The notes: generated by a model from the sequence alone, not told the origin. 64,000 nucleotides of DNA from Paractinoplanes lichenicola (GCF_016785085.1 NZ_JAENHO010000005.1:372001-436000); one strand, 5' to 3'. Numbered from the stretch's first letter, positions 14,839-24,438 are shown. Numbers and translations are program-made.

Positions 14839-16689
14839 TCACCGGTCGACCGGATCCACTCCGGGACGGATGCGCCACACCAGCACGTCGTCGACCCGCT
14901 CCGGCTCGCCCAGCAGGTCGCGCGCGGTGAGCTCGACGGCCGAGCGGAACAGCGGCCCCTCGGGCCCGGTGATCTGGTCGGGCAGGAACAGCGCCTCGAC
15001 GCCCCAGCGCTGGAAGTCGGCGCGGGCCGTGGCCCGGTCGGCGTTGTCCAGCTCGGCGATGTAGCCGTAGAGGGCGGCCCGCAGGAAGAGCCAGTCGGTG
15101 GCCCGCGGGATCGACCCGATGCGGCCCTTGCCCTCGGGGCCGTCGATGTCGGGGCCGAGGAAGTAGCCGTCGGGGATGCGGAACATCTTGCCGCCGCGGG
15201 CCATCGTGTACGCCTGCCAGCGCTGCCCGTCGGCGGCCACGTTGATCGCGAACGGCAGCGCGCTCATCACCCCGCCGTCCGGCACGTATTTCTCCCACGT
15301 GCCGTCGGCGATGAACCGCGGCTCGGGCGAGCGATGCCGGTATTCGAGCGGGATCGGGAAGATCGGCACGAGGGCGATCACGAGGCCCATCGTGAACAGG
15401 GGCCGCGGCCGGGTGGCGCTGAACGCCTGCTCGCACGCCATGGCCAGGATCACCCCGAACACGCCCACCAGCACCAGGGCGTAACGGGCGGGCAGCGCCG
15501 CGTCGAACAGCGGCGCGTGCTGCAACAGGGCGTACAGGAGGGGAAGGTCTGTCTCTTGCCCGGCGATGCGCAAGCGTGGGCCGAGCGAGATCAGCAGGAA
15601 CAGGCCGCCCACGACCATCAGCGCGCGCAGGGTGGCCCGGCGCCGGTCGTCGCCATTGCGATAGAGCATGAGCAGCGACACGAGGATCAGCACCATCAGC
15701 GGCAGGCCGAAGAAGCTCTGCTCCTCGGTGCGGTTGGCCGCGTAGTCGTTGCCGAGCCCGGCCCAGCTGGCCAGCGAGCGGTCGGCGAACGAGAAGAACG
15801 AGATCAGGTCCTCGGAGTAGTGCCGCTGGTTGAACCCGGTGCCCTTGAAGGTCTGCGGGCCCGCGAAATGCATGTAGAGCGGGTATGCCAGCAGGGCGCC
15901 GGCCACCACCGCGGTGACCCCGAGCCCGGCCAGGAACTTCGGCAGCGCCGCCCGCGCCTCGGCCCGGTTGACCGGCGAGAGCGCCCACACGATCACGAAG
16001 ACCCCGCCCGCCATCGCCGCGAAGAACAGGCCCTCGGCGGCGATCGAGAAGCCGAGCGCCAGCGTCAGGCCCAGCAGCAGGCCGTTGCGCAGCCAGCGCC
16101 CGGGGTCGCGCATCTTGAGCAGCCGCCACAGCACCAGCGGCGCGATCCAGCCCGACGTCCAGTTGAGGTGGCCGTTGGCGTGCGCGATGAAGCCCGGCGC
16201 GAACCCGCAGAACAGGCCGGCGAGCGCGGCGGCGGCCCGGCTGGCGGTGATCCAGCGGCCGAGGAACAGATACCACGCGTACGCCGAGCCGGCGAGGTTG
16301 AGCGTGAGGATGGTCAGGAACGTGATTTGCGGGCCGGCCAGCATGGTCAGCGGCACGAACAGGATTGCGTAGACCGTGATGGATGTGTTGGCGGCGAGGT
16401 TGACGCCGTCCGGCACGTTCAGCAGGTCGGTGAAGAACGGGTCGCCGCCGTGCTGCACCAGGTGCACGCCGTAGGACAGGACCCACTCGAAGAAGGCCTG
16501 GTCGCCCACATTTTCGGCGACGGCGTGCTCGAACGGGTCCTGCCAGAGCCGGCTGACGACGTAACCGGCGAGGACGAGGGCGGCCAGCGCGACGAACAGA
16601 TGCGATCGCCACCGCCGGGTCGCCGCGGGGGCGTCGGGCGGGGCCGGCTCATCTGCGGCGGACGTGGTGGTGGGAACGGCGACGGACAT
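14839..16689 (-). CDS. Polytopic membrane protein, GT-C glycosyltransferase-like
   Basis: 616 residues with roughly eleven membrane helices in the first 450 residues and a soluble, probably extracellular C-terminal domain. After the first helix, an acidic loop ENVGDQAFFEWVLSY is followed by HLVQHGGDPFFTDLLNVPDG, the kind of loop that holds the catalytic Asp in GT-C enzymes. I infer a polyprenyl-linked sugar transferase. Family membership is not proven, and no substrate can be named. ATG 16689 is the first good Met; the upstream codons run into the intergenic space. It is between the SDR gene and lipB with short spacers. Confidence 0.75.
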   Translation of the reverse strand: MSVAVPTTTSAADEPAPPDAPAATRRWRSHLFVALAALVLAGYVVSRLWQDPFEHAVAENVGDQAFFEWVLSYGVHLVQHGGDPFFTDLLNVPDGVNLAANTSITVYAILFVPLTMLAGPQITFLTILTLNLAGSAYAWYLFLGRWITASRAAAALAGLFCGFAPGFIAHANGHLNWTSGWIAPLVLWRLLKMRDPGRWLRNGLLLGLTLALGFSIAAEGLFFAAMAGGVFVIVWALSPVNRAEARAALPKFLAGLGVTAVVAGALLAYPLYMHFAGPQTFKGTGFNQRHYSEDLISFFSFADRSLASWAGLGNDYAANRTEEQSFFGLPLMVLILVSLLMLYRNGDDRRRATLRALMVVGGLFLLISLGPRLRIAGQETDLPLLYALLQHAPLFDAALPARYALVLVGVFGVILAMACEQAFSATRPRPLFTMGLVIALVPIFPIPLEYRHRSPEPRFIADGTWEKYVPDGGVMSALPFAINVAADGQRWQAYTMARGGKMFRIPDGYFLGPDIDGPEGKGRIGSIPRATDWLFLRAALYGYIAELDNADRATARADFQRWGVEALFLPDQITGPEGPLFRSAVELTARDLLGEPERVDDVLVWRIRPGVDPVDR

Positions 16690-16720
16690 CAGCCGCAGGT
16701 TAGCAAGCCGCCGCCGCCGA

Positions 16721-17641
16721 TCAGCGGGATGCCGCCGCTTCCTTGCCCACGGCCGCCTCGAGGGCCGAGTCGATGGTCGGGTGGGGCCACTGGAAACCGG
16801 CCCGTTCCAGGACAGCCGGGACAACTCGGCTGCTGCGCAACGACTCACCGGCCAGCTCGCCCAGCACGAGGTGCAGCGCCGGGCTCGGGACGCTGAGCAG
16901 CGCCGGACGGTGCACGGCGTCGGCGAACGCCTTGGTGAACTCGGCGTTGGTGGCCGGCTCGCGGCCGACGATGTTGACCGGGCCGGTGACGTCCTCGCGG
17001 TCGAGCAGGAACTCGGCCGCGGCGAGCCAGTTCGGGGCGTCGCACCACGGCATCCACTGCTTGCCGCCGCCCAGCTTGGCCCCGCCGCCCAGCTTGAACA
17101 CCAGCAGCAGCCGCTCGACCAGGGTCTCGACGGCGATGCCGGTGCGCAGCAGCACGACCCGTACGCCGGCGTCCTCGGCGGGCCGGGCGGCGGCCTCCCA
17201 GACGCGGCACAGATCGGCCAGGAAGGTGCTGCCGGCCGGGGCCTCCTCGGTGACCGGGTTGTCGCCGGTGTCGCCGTACCAGCCGACGGCCGAGGCCTGC
17301 AGCAGTGTGCGGGGGCGGTCGGCCTCGGGCAGCTTGCTGATGGCCCGGGCGATCGTGCCCGTGGTGTCGACGCGGCTGGAGCGCAGCTCGCTCTTGTAGC
17401 GGGCCGTCCAGCGCTTGCCGCCGACGTTCGCGCCGGACAGGTTGATCACCACGTCGGCCGCCGCGACCACGTGCGGGTCGAGCTGACCCTGCGAGGGCTG
17501 CCAGGTGGCCTCGTCGGGCGCCTGGGCGGGCCGGCGCACCAGCCGGGTCACGTCGTGGCCGCTCGCCCGGAGCCGCTCGATGAGGGGCACGCCGAGGAAG
17601 CCGGAGCCGCCGGAGATCAGGATCCGCATGGTTCCCATCAT
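16721..17641 (-). CDS. TIGR01777-type NAD(P)-binding SDR epimerase-like protein
   Basis: About 306 residues. The N-terminal Rossmann motif ILISGGSGFLGVPLIERL and the INLSGANVGGKRW segment, together with SAVGWYGDTGD, identify the YfcH/SulA-like extended SDR family (TIGR01777). Physiological substrate unknown. Three ATGs compete: 17641, 17638 and 17629. The last gives MRILISGG directly and has GGGA just upstream. In mycobacteria the same family member lies between the E2 gene and lipB, as here. Confidence 0.9.
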   Translation of the reverse strand: MMGTMRILISGGSGFLGVPLIERLRASGHDVTRLVRRPAQAPDEATWQPSQGQLDPHVVAAADVVINLSGANVGGKRWTARYKSELRSSRVDTTGTIARAISKLPEADRPRTLLQASAVGWYGDTGDNPVTEEAPAGSTFLADLCRVWEAAARPAEDAGVRVVLLRTGIAVETLVERLLLVFKLGGGAKLGGGKQWMPWCDAPNWLAAAEFLLDREDVTGPVNIVGREPATNAEFTKAFADAVHRPALLSVPSPALHLVLGELAGESLRSSRVVPAVLERAGFQWPHPTIDSALEAAVGKEAAASR

Positions 17642-17668
17642 GCCCCGAAGTGAACCCGTTCAAAACGA

Positions 17669-17700
17669 GGAGGGCGCCCGGGTGATCCCGGACGCCCTCC
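17669..17700 (-). terminator. Hairpin terminator after sucB
   Basis: GGAGGGCG (17669-17676) and CGCCCTCC (17693-17700) enclose CCCGGGTGATCCCGG, which itself pairs. It begins 17 bases after the sucB stop. It may also protect the upstream end of the SDR gene from read-through. Confidence 0.8.
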
Positions 17701-17717
17701 GTCGTTGCTGCGGCTGG

Positions 17718-19553
17718 TTACGCCAGGCCGAGGTCACCCTCGAAGTGGCCACCCTCCAGGCGCTCCTTCAGCGTGACCAGGAAGCGGGCGGCGTCGGCGC
17801 CGTCCACGATCCGGTGGTCGTAGCTGAGGGCCAGGTAGACCATCGAGCGGGGCGCGATGACCTCGCCCAGCTCGGGGTCGTTGATGACCACGGCCCGCTT
17901 GACCACCGCGCCGGTGCCCAGGATGCCGACCTGCGGCTGGTTGATGATCGGCGTGTCGAAGAGCGCGCCCCGGCTGCCCGTGTTGGTCAGCGTGAACGTG
18001 CCGCCCGAGATCTCGTCCGGGCCGATCTTGTTGTTGCGGGTGCGGTCGGCCACGTCGGCGATCCGCTTGGCCAGGCCGGCCAGGTTGAGGTCGCCGGCGT
18101 CCTTGATGACCGGGACGATCAGGCCCTTCGGGGTGTCGACGGCCATGCCCAGGTGCTCGGCGTCGTGATAGGTGACCGTGCCGGCCTCCTGGTCGATCGA
18201 CGAGTTGACCACCGGGTGCTGGCGCAGCGCCTCGACCGCGGCCAGGGCGAAGAACGGCAGGAAGCTGAGCTTCACGCCGTGCTGGGCCTGGAAGTCGGCC
18301 TTGGCCTTCTGCCGCAGCTGGGCGATCTTGGTGACGTCGACCTCGACGACCGTGGTCAGCTGGGCCGAGATCTGCAGCGACTCGACCATGCGACGGGCGA
18401 TCGTCGCGCGGGTGCGGGTCAGCTTCTCGGTGCGGCCGCGCAGCGGGCTCGGCTCGGGCTTGGCCGTCGGCTTCGCGGGAGCGGCGGCCGGAGCAGCGGC
18501 GGCGGGCGCCGGAGCGGCCTTGGCCGCGGCGGCCTTGTCGGCCGCGTCGGTCACGTCCTGCTTGCGGATGCGGCCGCCGACGCCGGTGCCGGTCAGGGTC
18601 GACAGGTCGACGCCCTTCTCGGCGGCCAGCTTGCGGACCAGCGGCGTGACGTAGCCGGCGTCGCCGGCCCCGTTCGGGCTGGCCTGCTCGACGCGCGGCT
18701 TCGACGGGGCGGGCGGCTCGGCCTTGGCCTCGGCGGCGACCGGGTCCTTGGCCGTCTCGGCCTCGGGGGCCGGGTCGGCGTAGGACTCGCCGGACGGCGC
18801 GAAGTCGGGGGCCGGAGCCGACTCGATCTTCGGAGCGGCCTGCTGCTGCGGCGCGGGGGCCGGAGCCGGCTTCTTCTCCTCGGCGGGAGCCGAAGCGGCG
18901 GCGGGCGCGGGAGCCGCACCCTCGGTGCCGATGATCGCCAGGTCGGCGCCGACGTCGGCCGTCTCGTCCTCCTGCACCTTGATCTCGAGCAGCGTGCCCG
19001 CGACCGGCGAGGGGATCTCGGTGTCGACCTTGTCGGTGGAGACCTCGAGCAGCGGCTCGTCGACCTCGACGGAGTCGCCGACCGCCTTGAGCCAGCGGGT
19101 GACGGTGCCCTCGGTGACGCTCTCGCCCAGGGCCGGCATCTTGACCGCGGTGCCCTCGCCGCTCGACGGCGCGGAGGCCTGGGCCTGCGGGGCCGGGGCC
19201 TCCTCCTCGACCGGCTTCTCGGTCGAGGGCTCGGTGGGCGCGGGCGGCTCGGGCTCCTCCTGCTGCTGCTCCTGCTGCTGCGCGGGAGCCGGGGCGGAGG
19301 CGCTCGCGTCCTCGCCGTCGCCCGCGATGACCGCGAGCTCGCTGCCGACGTCGGCCGTCTCGTCCTCGCCGACGACGATGCGCGACAGCACACCCGCCGC
19401 GGGCGAGGGGATCTCGGTGTCGACCTTGTCGGTGGAGACCTCGAGCAGCGGCTCGTCGGCCTCCACCCGCTCGCCCTCTTGCTTCAGCCAGCGAGTGACG
19501 GTGCCCTCGGTGACGCTCTCACCCAGCCGCGGCATGGTGACCGATACCGGCAT
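17718..19553 (-). CDS. sucB: Dihydrolipoamide acyltransferase E2 with two lipoyl domains
   Basis: 611 residues. Two lipoyl domains each carry the lipoylated Lys in STDKVDTEIPSP (K43 and about K175). They are joined by Ala/Pro/Glu-rich linkers with a Gln run. A peripheral-subunit-binding domain follows at about residues 300-336 (TPLVRKLAAEKGVDLSTLTG). The catalytic domain ends with SYDHRIVDGADAARFL, whose His and Asp are the acyltransferase residues. In actinobacteria this E2 (SucB/DlaT) serves the pyruvate and 2-oxoglutarate dehydrogenase complexes. AAGGAG precedes ATG 19553. lpdA (E3) lies 53 bases upstream on the same strand, so both are likely co-transcribed. LipA/LipB modify it. Confidence 0.95.
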   Translation of the reverse strand: MPVSVTMPRLGESVTEGTVTRWLKQEGERVEADEPLLEVSTDKVDTEIPSPAAGVLSRIVVGEDETADVGSELAVIAGDGEDASASAPAPAQQQEQQQEEPEPPAPTEPSTEKPVEEEAPAPQAQASAPSSGEGTAVKMPALGESVTEGTVTRWLKAVGDSVEVDEPLLEVSTDKVDTEIPSPVAGTLLEIKVQEDETADVGADLAIIGTEGAAPAPAAASAPAEEKKPAPAPAPQQQAAPKIESAPAPDFAPSGESYADPAPEAETAKDPVAAEAKAEPPAPSKPRVEQASPNGAGDAGYVTPLVRKLAAEKGVDLSTLTGTGVGGRIRKQDVTDAADKAAAAKAAPAPAAAAPAAAPAKPTAKPEPSPLRGRTEKLTRTRATIARRMVESLQISAQLTTVVEVDVTKIAQLRQKAKADFQAQHGVKLSFLPFFALAAVEALRQHPVVNSSIDQEAGTVTYHDAEHLGMAVDTPKGLIVPVIKDAGDLNLAGLAKRIADVADRTRNNKIGPDEISGGTFTLTNTGSRGALFDTPIINQPQVGILGTGAVVKRAVVINDPELGEVIAPRSMVYLALSYDHRIVDGADAARFLVTLKERLEGGHFEGDLGLA

Positions 19554-19606
19554 GTCTCAGAACTCCTTAACCATGTTTCTAGTACGGCTCGGCGTGGATC
19601 AGGTGA

Positions 19607-20995
19607 TCAGCTGTGTGCGTGCAGGGGCTTGCCCGACAGGGCCAGGAACGCCTCGCCGAGCGCCTCGTTCTGCGTCGGGTGCGCGTGGACCAGCTGGGCG
19701 ACCTCCTCCGGGAACGCCTCCCAGTTGTAGATCAGCTGGGCCTCGCCGACCAGCTCACCCATGCGCGCGCCGACCATGTGGACGCCCAGGACCGGGCCGT
19801 CGTTGAGGCGGACGAGCTTGACGAAGCCGGCGGTCTTGAGGATCTGGCTCTTGCCGTTGCCGCCGAGGTTGTAGTTGTACGTCGAGACCTTGTCCGCGCC
19901 GTACTGCTCCTTGGCCTTGGCCTCGGTCAGGCCGACCGACGCGACCTCGGGGTCGGAGTAGGTGACCCGGGGGATGCCCGCCTCGTCGATCGGGGCCGGC
20001 TTCATCCCGGCGATCTCCTCGGCGACGAAGATGCCCTGCTGGAAGCCGCGGTGCGCGAGCTGCAGGCCGGGGACGATGTCGCCGACGGCGTAGATGTTGC
20101 CGACGCCGGTGTGCAGCCGCTCGTTGGTGATCACGAAGCCCCGGTCGAGCGTGATGCCCTGCTGCTCGTAGCCCAGGTCGGCCGTCGTCGGGCCGCGGCC
20201 GACCGCGACCAGCAGCACCTCGGCCTCGACGGTCTCGCCGCCGGCGATCGTCGCGCGCACGCCGTTCTCGGTGTGCTCGACCTTCTCGAACGGCTTGCCG
20301 ACCTTGAAGTTGATCTTGCGCTTGCGGAAGGCGCGCTCGACCGTCTTCGAGATCTCCTCGTCCTCGGCCGCGACCAGGCGGGGGAGGGCCTCGATGATGG
20401 TGACGTCGGCGCCGAACGACTTCCACACGCTGGCGAACTCGACGCCGATCACGCCGCCGCCGAGCACGATCGCCGAGGCGGGCACGCGGTCGAGCTTGAG
20501 GGCGTGCTCGCTGGCGATGACGCGCTTGCCGTCGATCTCGAGGCCGGGAATGGTGCGCGAGTAGGAGCCCGTCGCCAGGATGACGTTGCGGCCGGTGTAG
20601 CGCTTGCCGTCGACCTCGACAGTGTCCTTGCCGACGAGCTTGCCGGCGCCCTGCACCACCGTGATCTTGTCCTGCTTGAGCAGACCCTGCAGGCCCTTGT
20701 AGAGACGCGCGACCACGCCGTCCTTGTAGGCGTTGACGCCGGCCATGTCGATGCCGACCAGGTCGGCCTTGACGCCGAACTGCTCGCTCTCGCGGGTCTG
20801 GTCGGCGATCTCGGCCGCGTGCAGCAGCGCCTTGGTCGGGATGCAGCCGCGGTGCAGGCAGGTGCCGCCCAGCTCGGCCTTGTCGATCAGCGCGACGGAG
20901 AGGTTGAGCTCGGCCGCGCGCAGGGCGGCCGCATAACCACCGCTGCCGGCGCCGAGGATGACGATGTCGAAGGTTCCGCCGTTCGGCTGGCTCAC
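19607..20995 (-). CDS. lpdA: Dihydrolipoamide dehydrogenase E3
   Basis: FAD flavoprotein that re-oxidises lipoyl groups with NAD+. 462 residues: FAD motif ILGAGSGGYAAALRA, redox Cys pair in GGTCLHRGCIPTK, second Rossmann motif VLGGGVIGVEFASVW, AVGDIVPG, and the C-terminal catalytic HAHPTQNE. GTG 20995 (VSQPNGG...) is chosen for its GGAG seven bases upstream; the longer in-frame N-terminus to 21037 has no such site. Followed by sucB on the same strand. Confidence 0.96.
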   Translation of the reverse strand: MSQPNGGTFDIVILGAGSGGYAAALRAAELNLSVALIDKAELGGTCLHRGCIPTKALLHAAEIADQTRESEQFGVKADLVGIDMAGVNAYKDGVVARLYKGLQGLLKQDKITVVQGAGKLVGKDTVEVDGKRYTGRNVILATGSYSRTIPGLEIDGKRVIASEHALKLDRVPASAIVLGGGVIGVEFASVWKSFGADVTIIEALPRLVAAEDEEISKTVERAFRKRKINFKVGKPFEKVEHTENGVRATIAGGETVEAEVLLVAVGRGPTTADLGYEQQGITLDRGFVITNERLHTGVGNIYAVGDIVPGLQLAHRGFQQGIFVAEEIAGMKPAPIDEAGIPRVTYSDPEVASVGLTEAKAKEQYGADKVSTYNYNLGGNGKSQILKTAGFVKLVRLNDGPVLGVHMVGARMGELVGEAQLIYNWEAFPEEVAQLVHAHPTQNEALGEAFLALSGKPLHAHS

Positions 20996-21156
20996 GTTGA
21001 CTCCAGTGTTCGCGTCGTTCCCATGCGGGTCACACAACGGAAACGGTCACAGTATGTCCACGCCATCTTGTCACTTTGCGAACCGGCCGATGCACTCAGG
21101 TTCCCCGCGGCGGGCCTGCTCGACGTACTCTTGCCGCAATTGAACGTGAGGAGCGT

Positions 21157-21489
21157 GTGGTGGCCTGGTTTCGGCGTCGCCAGGAGCCGCGAGCCGCGGC
21201 TGGACGGGCTGTTGACCGTGCCGATCTCGAGTATCTTGCGGAGTTCGTCCGCACCCGCAAGGGTGTGGAGGCATTCATCGAGCCGCGCACCAACGTGACC
21301 GAGACCACGGTGTTGCTCGTGGCACACGACGGCGAGTGGACGCGCCGGCGCACCGAGACTCCCGAGATCGCCCGGCGTTGGGCTCATCAGCTGAGCGTTC
21401 CCATCTATGACGTGCGGCTCATGGGCTATCCGCAGCGGATGCGCGACTTCAACGAGCGCCGGAAGCGCCGGCCCGCTGAGGAAAGCTGA
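21157..21489 (+). CDS. Conserved actinobacterial protein of unknown function
   Basis: 110 residues with many Arg: VVAWFRRRQEPRAAAGRAV, then DLEYLAEFVRTRKGVEAFIE, TETTVLLVAHDGEWTRRR and VPIYDVRLMGYPQRMRDF. I do not recognise a catalytic motif. Family members I remember occupy this place beside lpdA and pepA in actinomycetes, sometimes labelled oxidoreductase without evidence. Starts GTG 21157 and GTG 21160 are adjacent and both follow GAGGAGC. The gene is divergent from lpdA. Confidence 0.8.
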   Translation: MVAWFRRRQEPRAAAGRAVDRADLEYLAEFVRTRKGVEAFIEPRTNVTETTVLLVAHDGEWTRRRTETPEIARRWAHQLSVPIYDVRLMGYPQRMRDFNERRKRRPAEES

Positions 21490-21491
21490 CA

Positions 21492-21520
21492 CGGTTCCGG
21501 GCGGCGTGCGCCCGGAACCG
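21492..21520. terminator. Bidirectional hairpin terminator
   Basis: CGGTTCCGGG and CCCGGAACCG arms (21492-21501 and 21511-21520) around CGGCGTGCG. It separates the convergent 21157 gene and pepA, three and seven bases from their stops. Confidence 0.85.
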
Positions 21521-21527
21521 GAGATAA

Positions 21528-23063
21528 TTAGCTCAACCGGTCGATAACCGACAGAAGCGTGCGAATCGGGACGCCCGTGCCGCCCTTCGTCCAGTAGCCG
21601 CTGGCCTCGCCGGTGTGATAGCTCGGCCCCGCGATGTCGATGTGCGCCCACTCGACGCCCTCGGCCACAAATTCGCGCAGGAAGACGCCGCCCTGCAGCA
21701 TGTGCCCGGCCCGGTCCAGGTTCGCGTTCGTCTGGCAGATGTCGGCGATGTCCGACTCCATGCCCTTGCGCACCTCCTCGGGGAGCGGCATCGGCCAGGC
21801 CGGCTCGCCGACCTCGTCGCCCGCCGCGCGCACCAGCTCGGTGGCCGCCGCCGAGCCCATCAGGCCCGAGATGCGCTTGCCCAGCGCGATGACCTGGCCG
21901 CCGGTCAGCGTCGACGCCTCGAACACGTAGTCGGTGCCGTCGGCGCAGGCCCGGGCGATCGCGTCGCCCAGCACCATGCGGCCCTCGGCGTCGGTGTTGA
22001 AGACCTCGACCCGCTTGCCGTTGAACATCGTGATGACGTCGCCCGGCCGGTACGCCGTACCGGAAGGCATGTTCTCCGCCATCGCGAGGTAGGCGCTGAC
22101 CGCGACCGGGGGCTTGAGCGCCGCCACGGCCAGCATGGTCGCGCCGACCGCGGCCGCGCCGGCCATGTCGGACTTCATCTCCCACATGCCCGCGGCCGGC
22201 TTGATGCTGATGCCGCCGGTGTCGAACGTGATGCCCTTGCCGACCAGCGCCACCCGCTTCGGCGACTCCACACCCTCGGGCACGTAGGTCAGCTTGACCA
22301 GCCGCGGCGGCGCCTCCGAGCCCTGGCCCACGGCCACGATGCCGCCGTACCCGCCCGCCTTGAGCTCGTCGAAGTCGAGCACCTCGACCTGCAGGCCGGT
22401 GCCCTTGGCCGCGGCCACCACGGCGTCGGCGAACTGCGGCGGGCGCAGCGAGTTGGGCGGGGTGTTGACCCAGTCGCGGGTCAGGCGCACGGCCCGCGCG
22501 ACGACCTCGGCCCGGCTCACCTCGGCCGCGGCGGCCGCGTCGCTCGCGTCGGGCACGTGCACCTGCAGCGCCGACACCGGGTCACGGCGATTCGGCTGCG
22601 GCTTGGTCTTGTAACCGGCGAACTTGTACGACCCCAGGAGCGCGCCCTCGAGGATCGCGCGCAGCACTGACGGCGCGTCCTCGTCGTCGGGCAGCGGCAG
22701 GGCGAGCGCGACGGTGGTGCTGCCGGCCAGCGCGCGCACGGCGGCGCCGGTGCCCCGGCGCAGGGTCTCGGGGCTGGGAGCCGAACCGGAGGGCTCGTCG
22801 CCGAGGCCGACCGCCACCACCAGCGGGGCGGAGATCGTGCCGAGGGTGGCCAGCTTGGTCACCTCGCCGGGCGCGCCGCTCGCCCCGAGCAGCGCCAGCG
22901 TCGAGGTCAGCTTGCCGTCGAACGCGGCGGCGATGCTCTCGGCGCCGGCGGCCGGCAGCAGGGCGCCGCCCTCGTCGGGCTGGCTGTGCAGGCCGATGAC
23001 GATGGCATCGACTGCCAATTCGGCCGGGTCGGTGTCGACCAGGCTGAGGCTGGGCTGGCTCAC
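21528..23063 (-). CDS. pepA: Leucyl aminopeptidase (M17)
   Basis: Cytoplasmic dinuclear metal aminopeptidase. 511 residues, normal for M17, with the metal ligands and catalytic residues in VALVGKGITFDTGGISIKP, KSDMAGAAAV and the signature NTDAEGRMVLGDA. The N-terminal macro-like domain is diverged, as usual in actinomycetes. Start GTG 23063 follows a GGAG. It is divergent from gcvT, as in relatives. Confidence 0.96.
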   Translation of the reverse strand: MSQPSLSLVDTDPAELAVDAIVIGLHSQPDEGGALLPAAGAESIAAAFDGKLTSTLALLGASGAPGEVTKLATLGTISAPLVVAVGLGDEPSGSAPSPETLRRGTGAAVRALAGSTTVALALPLPDDEDAPSVLRAILEGALLGSYKFAGYKTKPQPNRRDPVSALQVHVPDASDAAAAAEVSRAEVVARAVRLTRDWVNTPPNSLRPPQFADAVVAAAKGTGLQVEVLDFDELKAGGYGGIVAVGQGSEAPPRLVKLTYVPEGVESPKRVALVGKGITFDTGGISIKPAAGMWEMKSDMAGAAAVGATMLAVAALKPPVAVSAYLAMAENMPSGTAYRPGDVITMFNGKRVEVFNTDAEGRMVLGDAIARACADGTDYVFEASTLTGGQVIALGKRISGLMGSAAATELVRAAGDEVGEPAWPMPLPEEVRKGMESDIADICQTNANLDRAGHMLQGGVFLREFVAEGVEWAHIDIAGPSYHTGEASGYWTKGGTGVPIRTLLSVIDRLS

Positions 23064-23203
23064 TGAAGGCTCTCCGCGGACTTCGGGGCCGGGCGCCTCA
23101 TGGGCCGCTCCGGCTGGTCGGTGGTTCCCCGGCGGACTGACGCCGGAGGTGGGGTGTCCCCGCGACTCTAACCAAGCGCAAGGTCACGGGTAAGTTGACT
23201 CTC

Positions 23204-24286
23204 ATGTCTGCCGACGCCCTTTCTCATTCCCCGTTGCACGAGCGCCATGTCGCCCTCGGTGCGAAGTTCGCCGCTTTCGGGGGCTGGGAGATGCCGCTGG
23301 AGTACGCGGGCGGCGGCGTCATCAAGGAGCACACGGCGGTGCGCGAGGCGTCCGGCGTGTTCGACGTGTCGCATCTCGGCAAGGCCCGCGTACGGGGGGA
23401 GGGCGCGGCCGCCTTCGTCAACGCGTGCCTCACGAACGACCTGGGCCGCATCGCGCCCGGCAAAGCGCAGTACACGCTGTGCTGCGACGAGACCGGCGGC
23501 GTGGTCGACGACCTGATCGCGTATCTGATCTCCGACGACGAGGTCTTCCTGATCCCCAACGCCGCGAACACCGCTTCCGTCGTACGGCTTCTGCAGGCCG
23601 CCGCGCCGTCCGGGATCACGGTGACCGACGAGCACCGGTCGTACGCGGTGCTGGCCGTGCAGGGTCCGCAGTCGCCCGAGGTGCTGGCCAAGCTGGGCCT
23701 GCCCACGCCGGGCGACTACATGGCATTCGTCCCCTCCGGCGAGCTGATCGTCTGCCGTACGGGCTACACCGGCGAGCACGGCTACGAGCTGGTCGTGCCC
23801 TGGTCCGCGGCGACCGGGGTGTGGGATTCACTGATCGACGCCGGGGTGCGCCCGTGCGGCCTCGGCGCCCGCGACACCCTGCGTACGGAGATGGGCTATC
23901 CGCTGCACGGGCAGGACCTGACGCTCGAGATCACGCCGGTGCAGGCGCGTTCGGGCTGGGCCGTGGGCTGGGGCAAGCCTTCGTTCTGGGGCCGGGACGC
24001 GCTGGTCGCCGAGAAGGCCGAGGGTCCCCGTCGCACCCTGCGCGGGCTCGAGCTGACCGGCCGCGGCATCCCGAGAGGCCACATGCCCGTGTACGCCGGT
24101 GGGTCGCCGATCGGCGAGACCACGAGCGGGACGTTCTCACCGACCAAGAAGGTCGGCATCGCCCTGGCCCTGCTCGACACGGCGGCCGGCATCACCGACG
24201 GCGACCTGGTCGAGATCGACATTCGGGGGCGGCGCACCGAGGCCCGGGTCGTGAAGCCGCCGTTCGTGCAGCCCTCGGTCCGCTGA
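23204..24286 (+). CDS. gcvT: Aminomethyltransferase (glycine cleavage T protein)
   Basis: Transfers the methylene group from lipoyl-bound aminomethyl to tetrahydrofolate in glycine cleavage. 360 residues with SPLHERHVALGAKFAAFGGW, GVFDVSHLGKARV, CRTGYTGEHGYEL, the LGARDTLRTEMGYPLHGQDL region and the C-terminal GETTSGTFSPT. ATG 23204 is preferred to the upstream TTG 23195. TAAGTT at 23191-23196 ends seven bases before the ATG, pointing to a leaderless transcript. gcvH and gcvP are not in this window. No glycine riboswitch core was found upstream. Confidence 0.95.
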   Translation: MSADALSHSPLHERHVALGAKFAAFGGWEMPLEYAGGGVIKEHTAVREASGVFDVSHLGKARVRGEGAAAFVNACLTNDLGRIAPGKAQYTLCCDETGGVVDDLIAYLISDDEVFLIPNAANTASVVRLLQAAAPSGITVTDEHRSYAVLAVQGPQSPEVLAKLGLPTPGDYMAFVPSGELIVCRTGYTGEHGYELVVPWSAATGVWDSLIDAGVRPCGLGARDTLRTEMGYPLHGQDLTLEITPVQARSGWAVGWGKPSFWGRDALVAEKAEGPRRTLRGLELTGRGIPRGHMPVYAGGSPIGETTSGTFSPTKKVGIALALLDTAAGITDGDLVEIDIRGRRTEARVVKPPFVQPSVR

Positions 24287-24367
24287 CCTCCGGCCGTTCC
24301 GCCTCTCCGGCCGTTTCGCGACCCGCTTACCACGGCTGGTCGGCCGGGGATTGTCGGCCTCGTCACC

Positions 24368-24376
24368 TGTGGATAA
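24368..24376 (-). promoter_or_regulatory. Single DnaA-box-like 9-mer
   Basis: TGTGGATAA here is the complement of the classic TTATCCACA box. It lies in the 150-base gap between convergent gcvT and cobS. A TTGACC with a following AT-rich run (about 24391-24408) is nearby, but no gene starts there. Function uncertain. Confidence 0.35.
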
Positions 24377-24438
24377 TCCCGTTCGCGAGTTGACCGACGT
24401 GTATTTTTTGGCCAGCCCCCTGGGTGGGCGGGGAGGGC

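Noticed and set aside
14797..16896. 699-residue plus-strand frame over the membrane glycosyltransferase-like gene
   Set aside because: His/Gly/Glu-rich composition and absence of motifs indicate a shadow of the minus-strand gene, which has clear helices.
17505..19730. 741-residue frame opposite sucB
   Set aside because: The E2 domains on the minus strand are unmistakable; this is a shadow.
23064..23203. Glycine riboswitch before gcvT
   Set aside because: The conserved core and tandem aptamers could not be found, and the gene appears leaderless.
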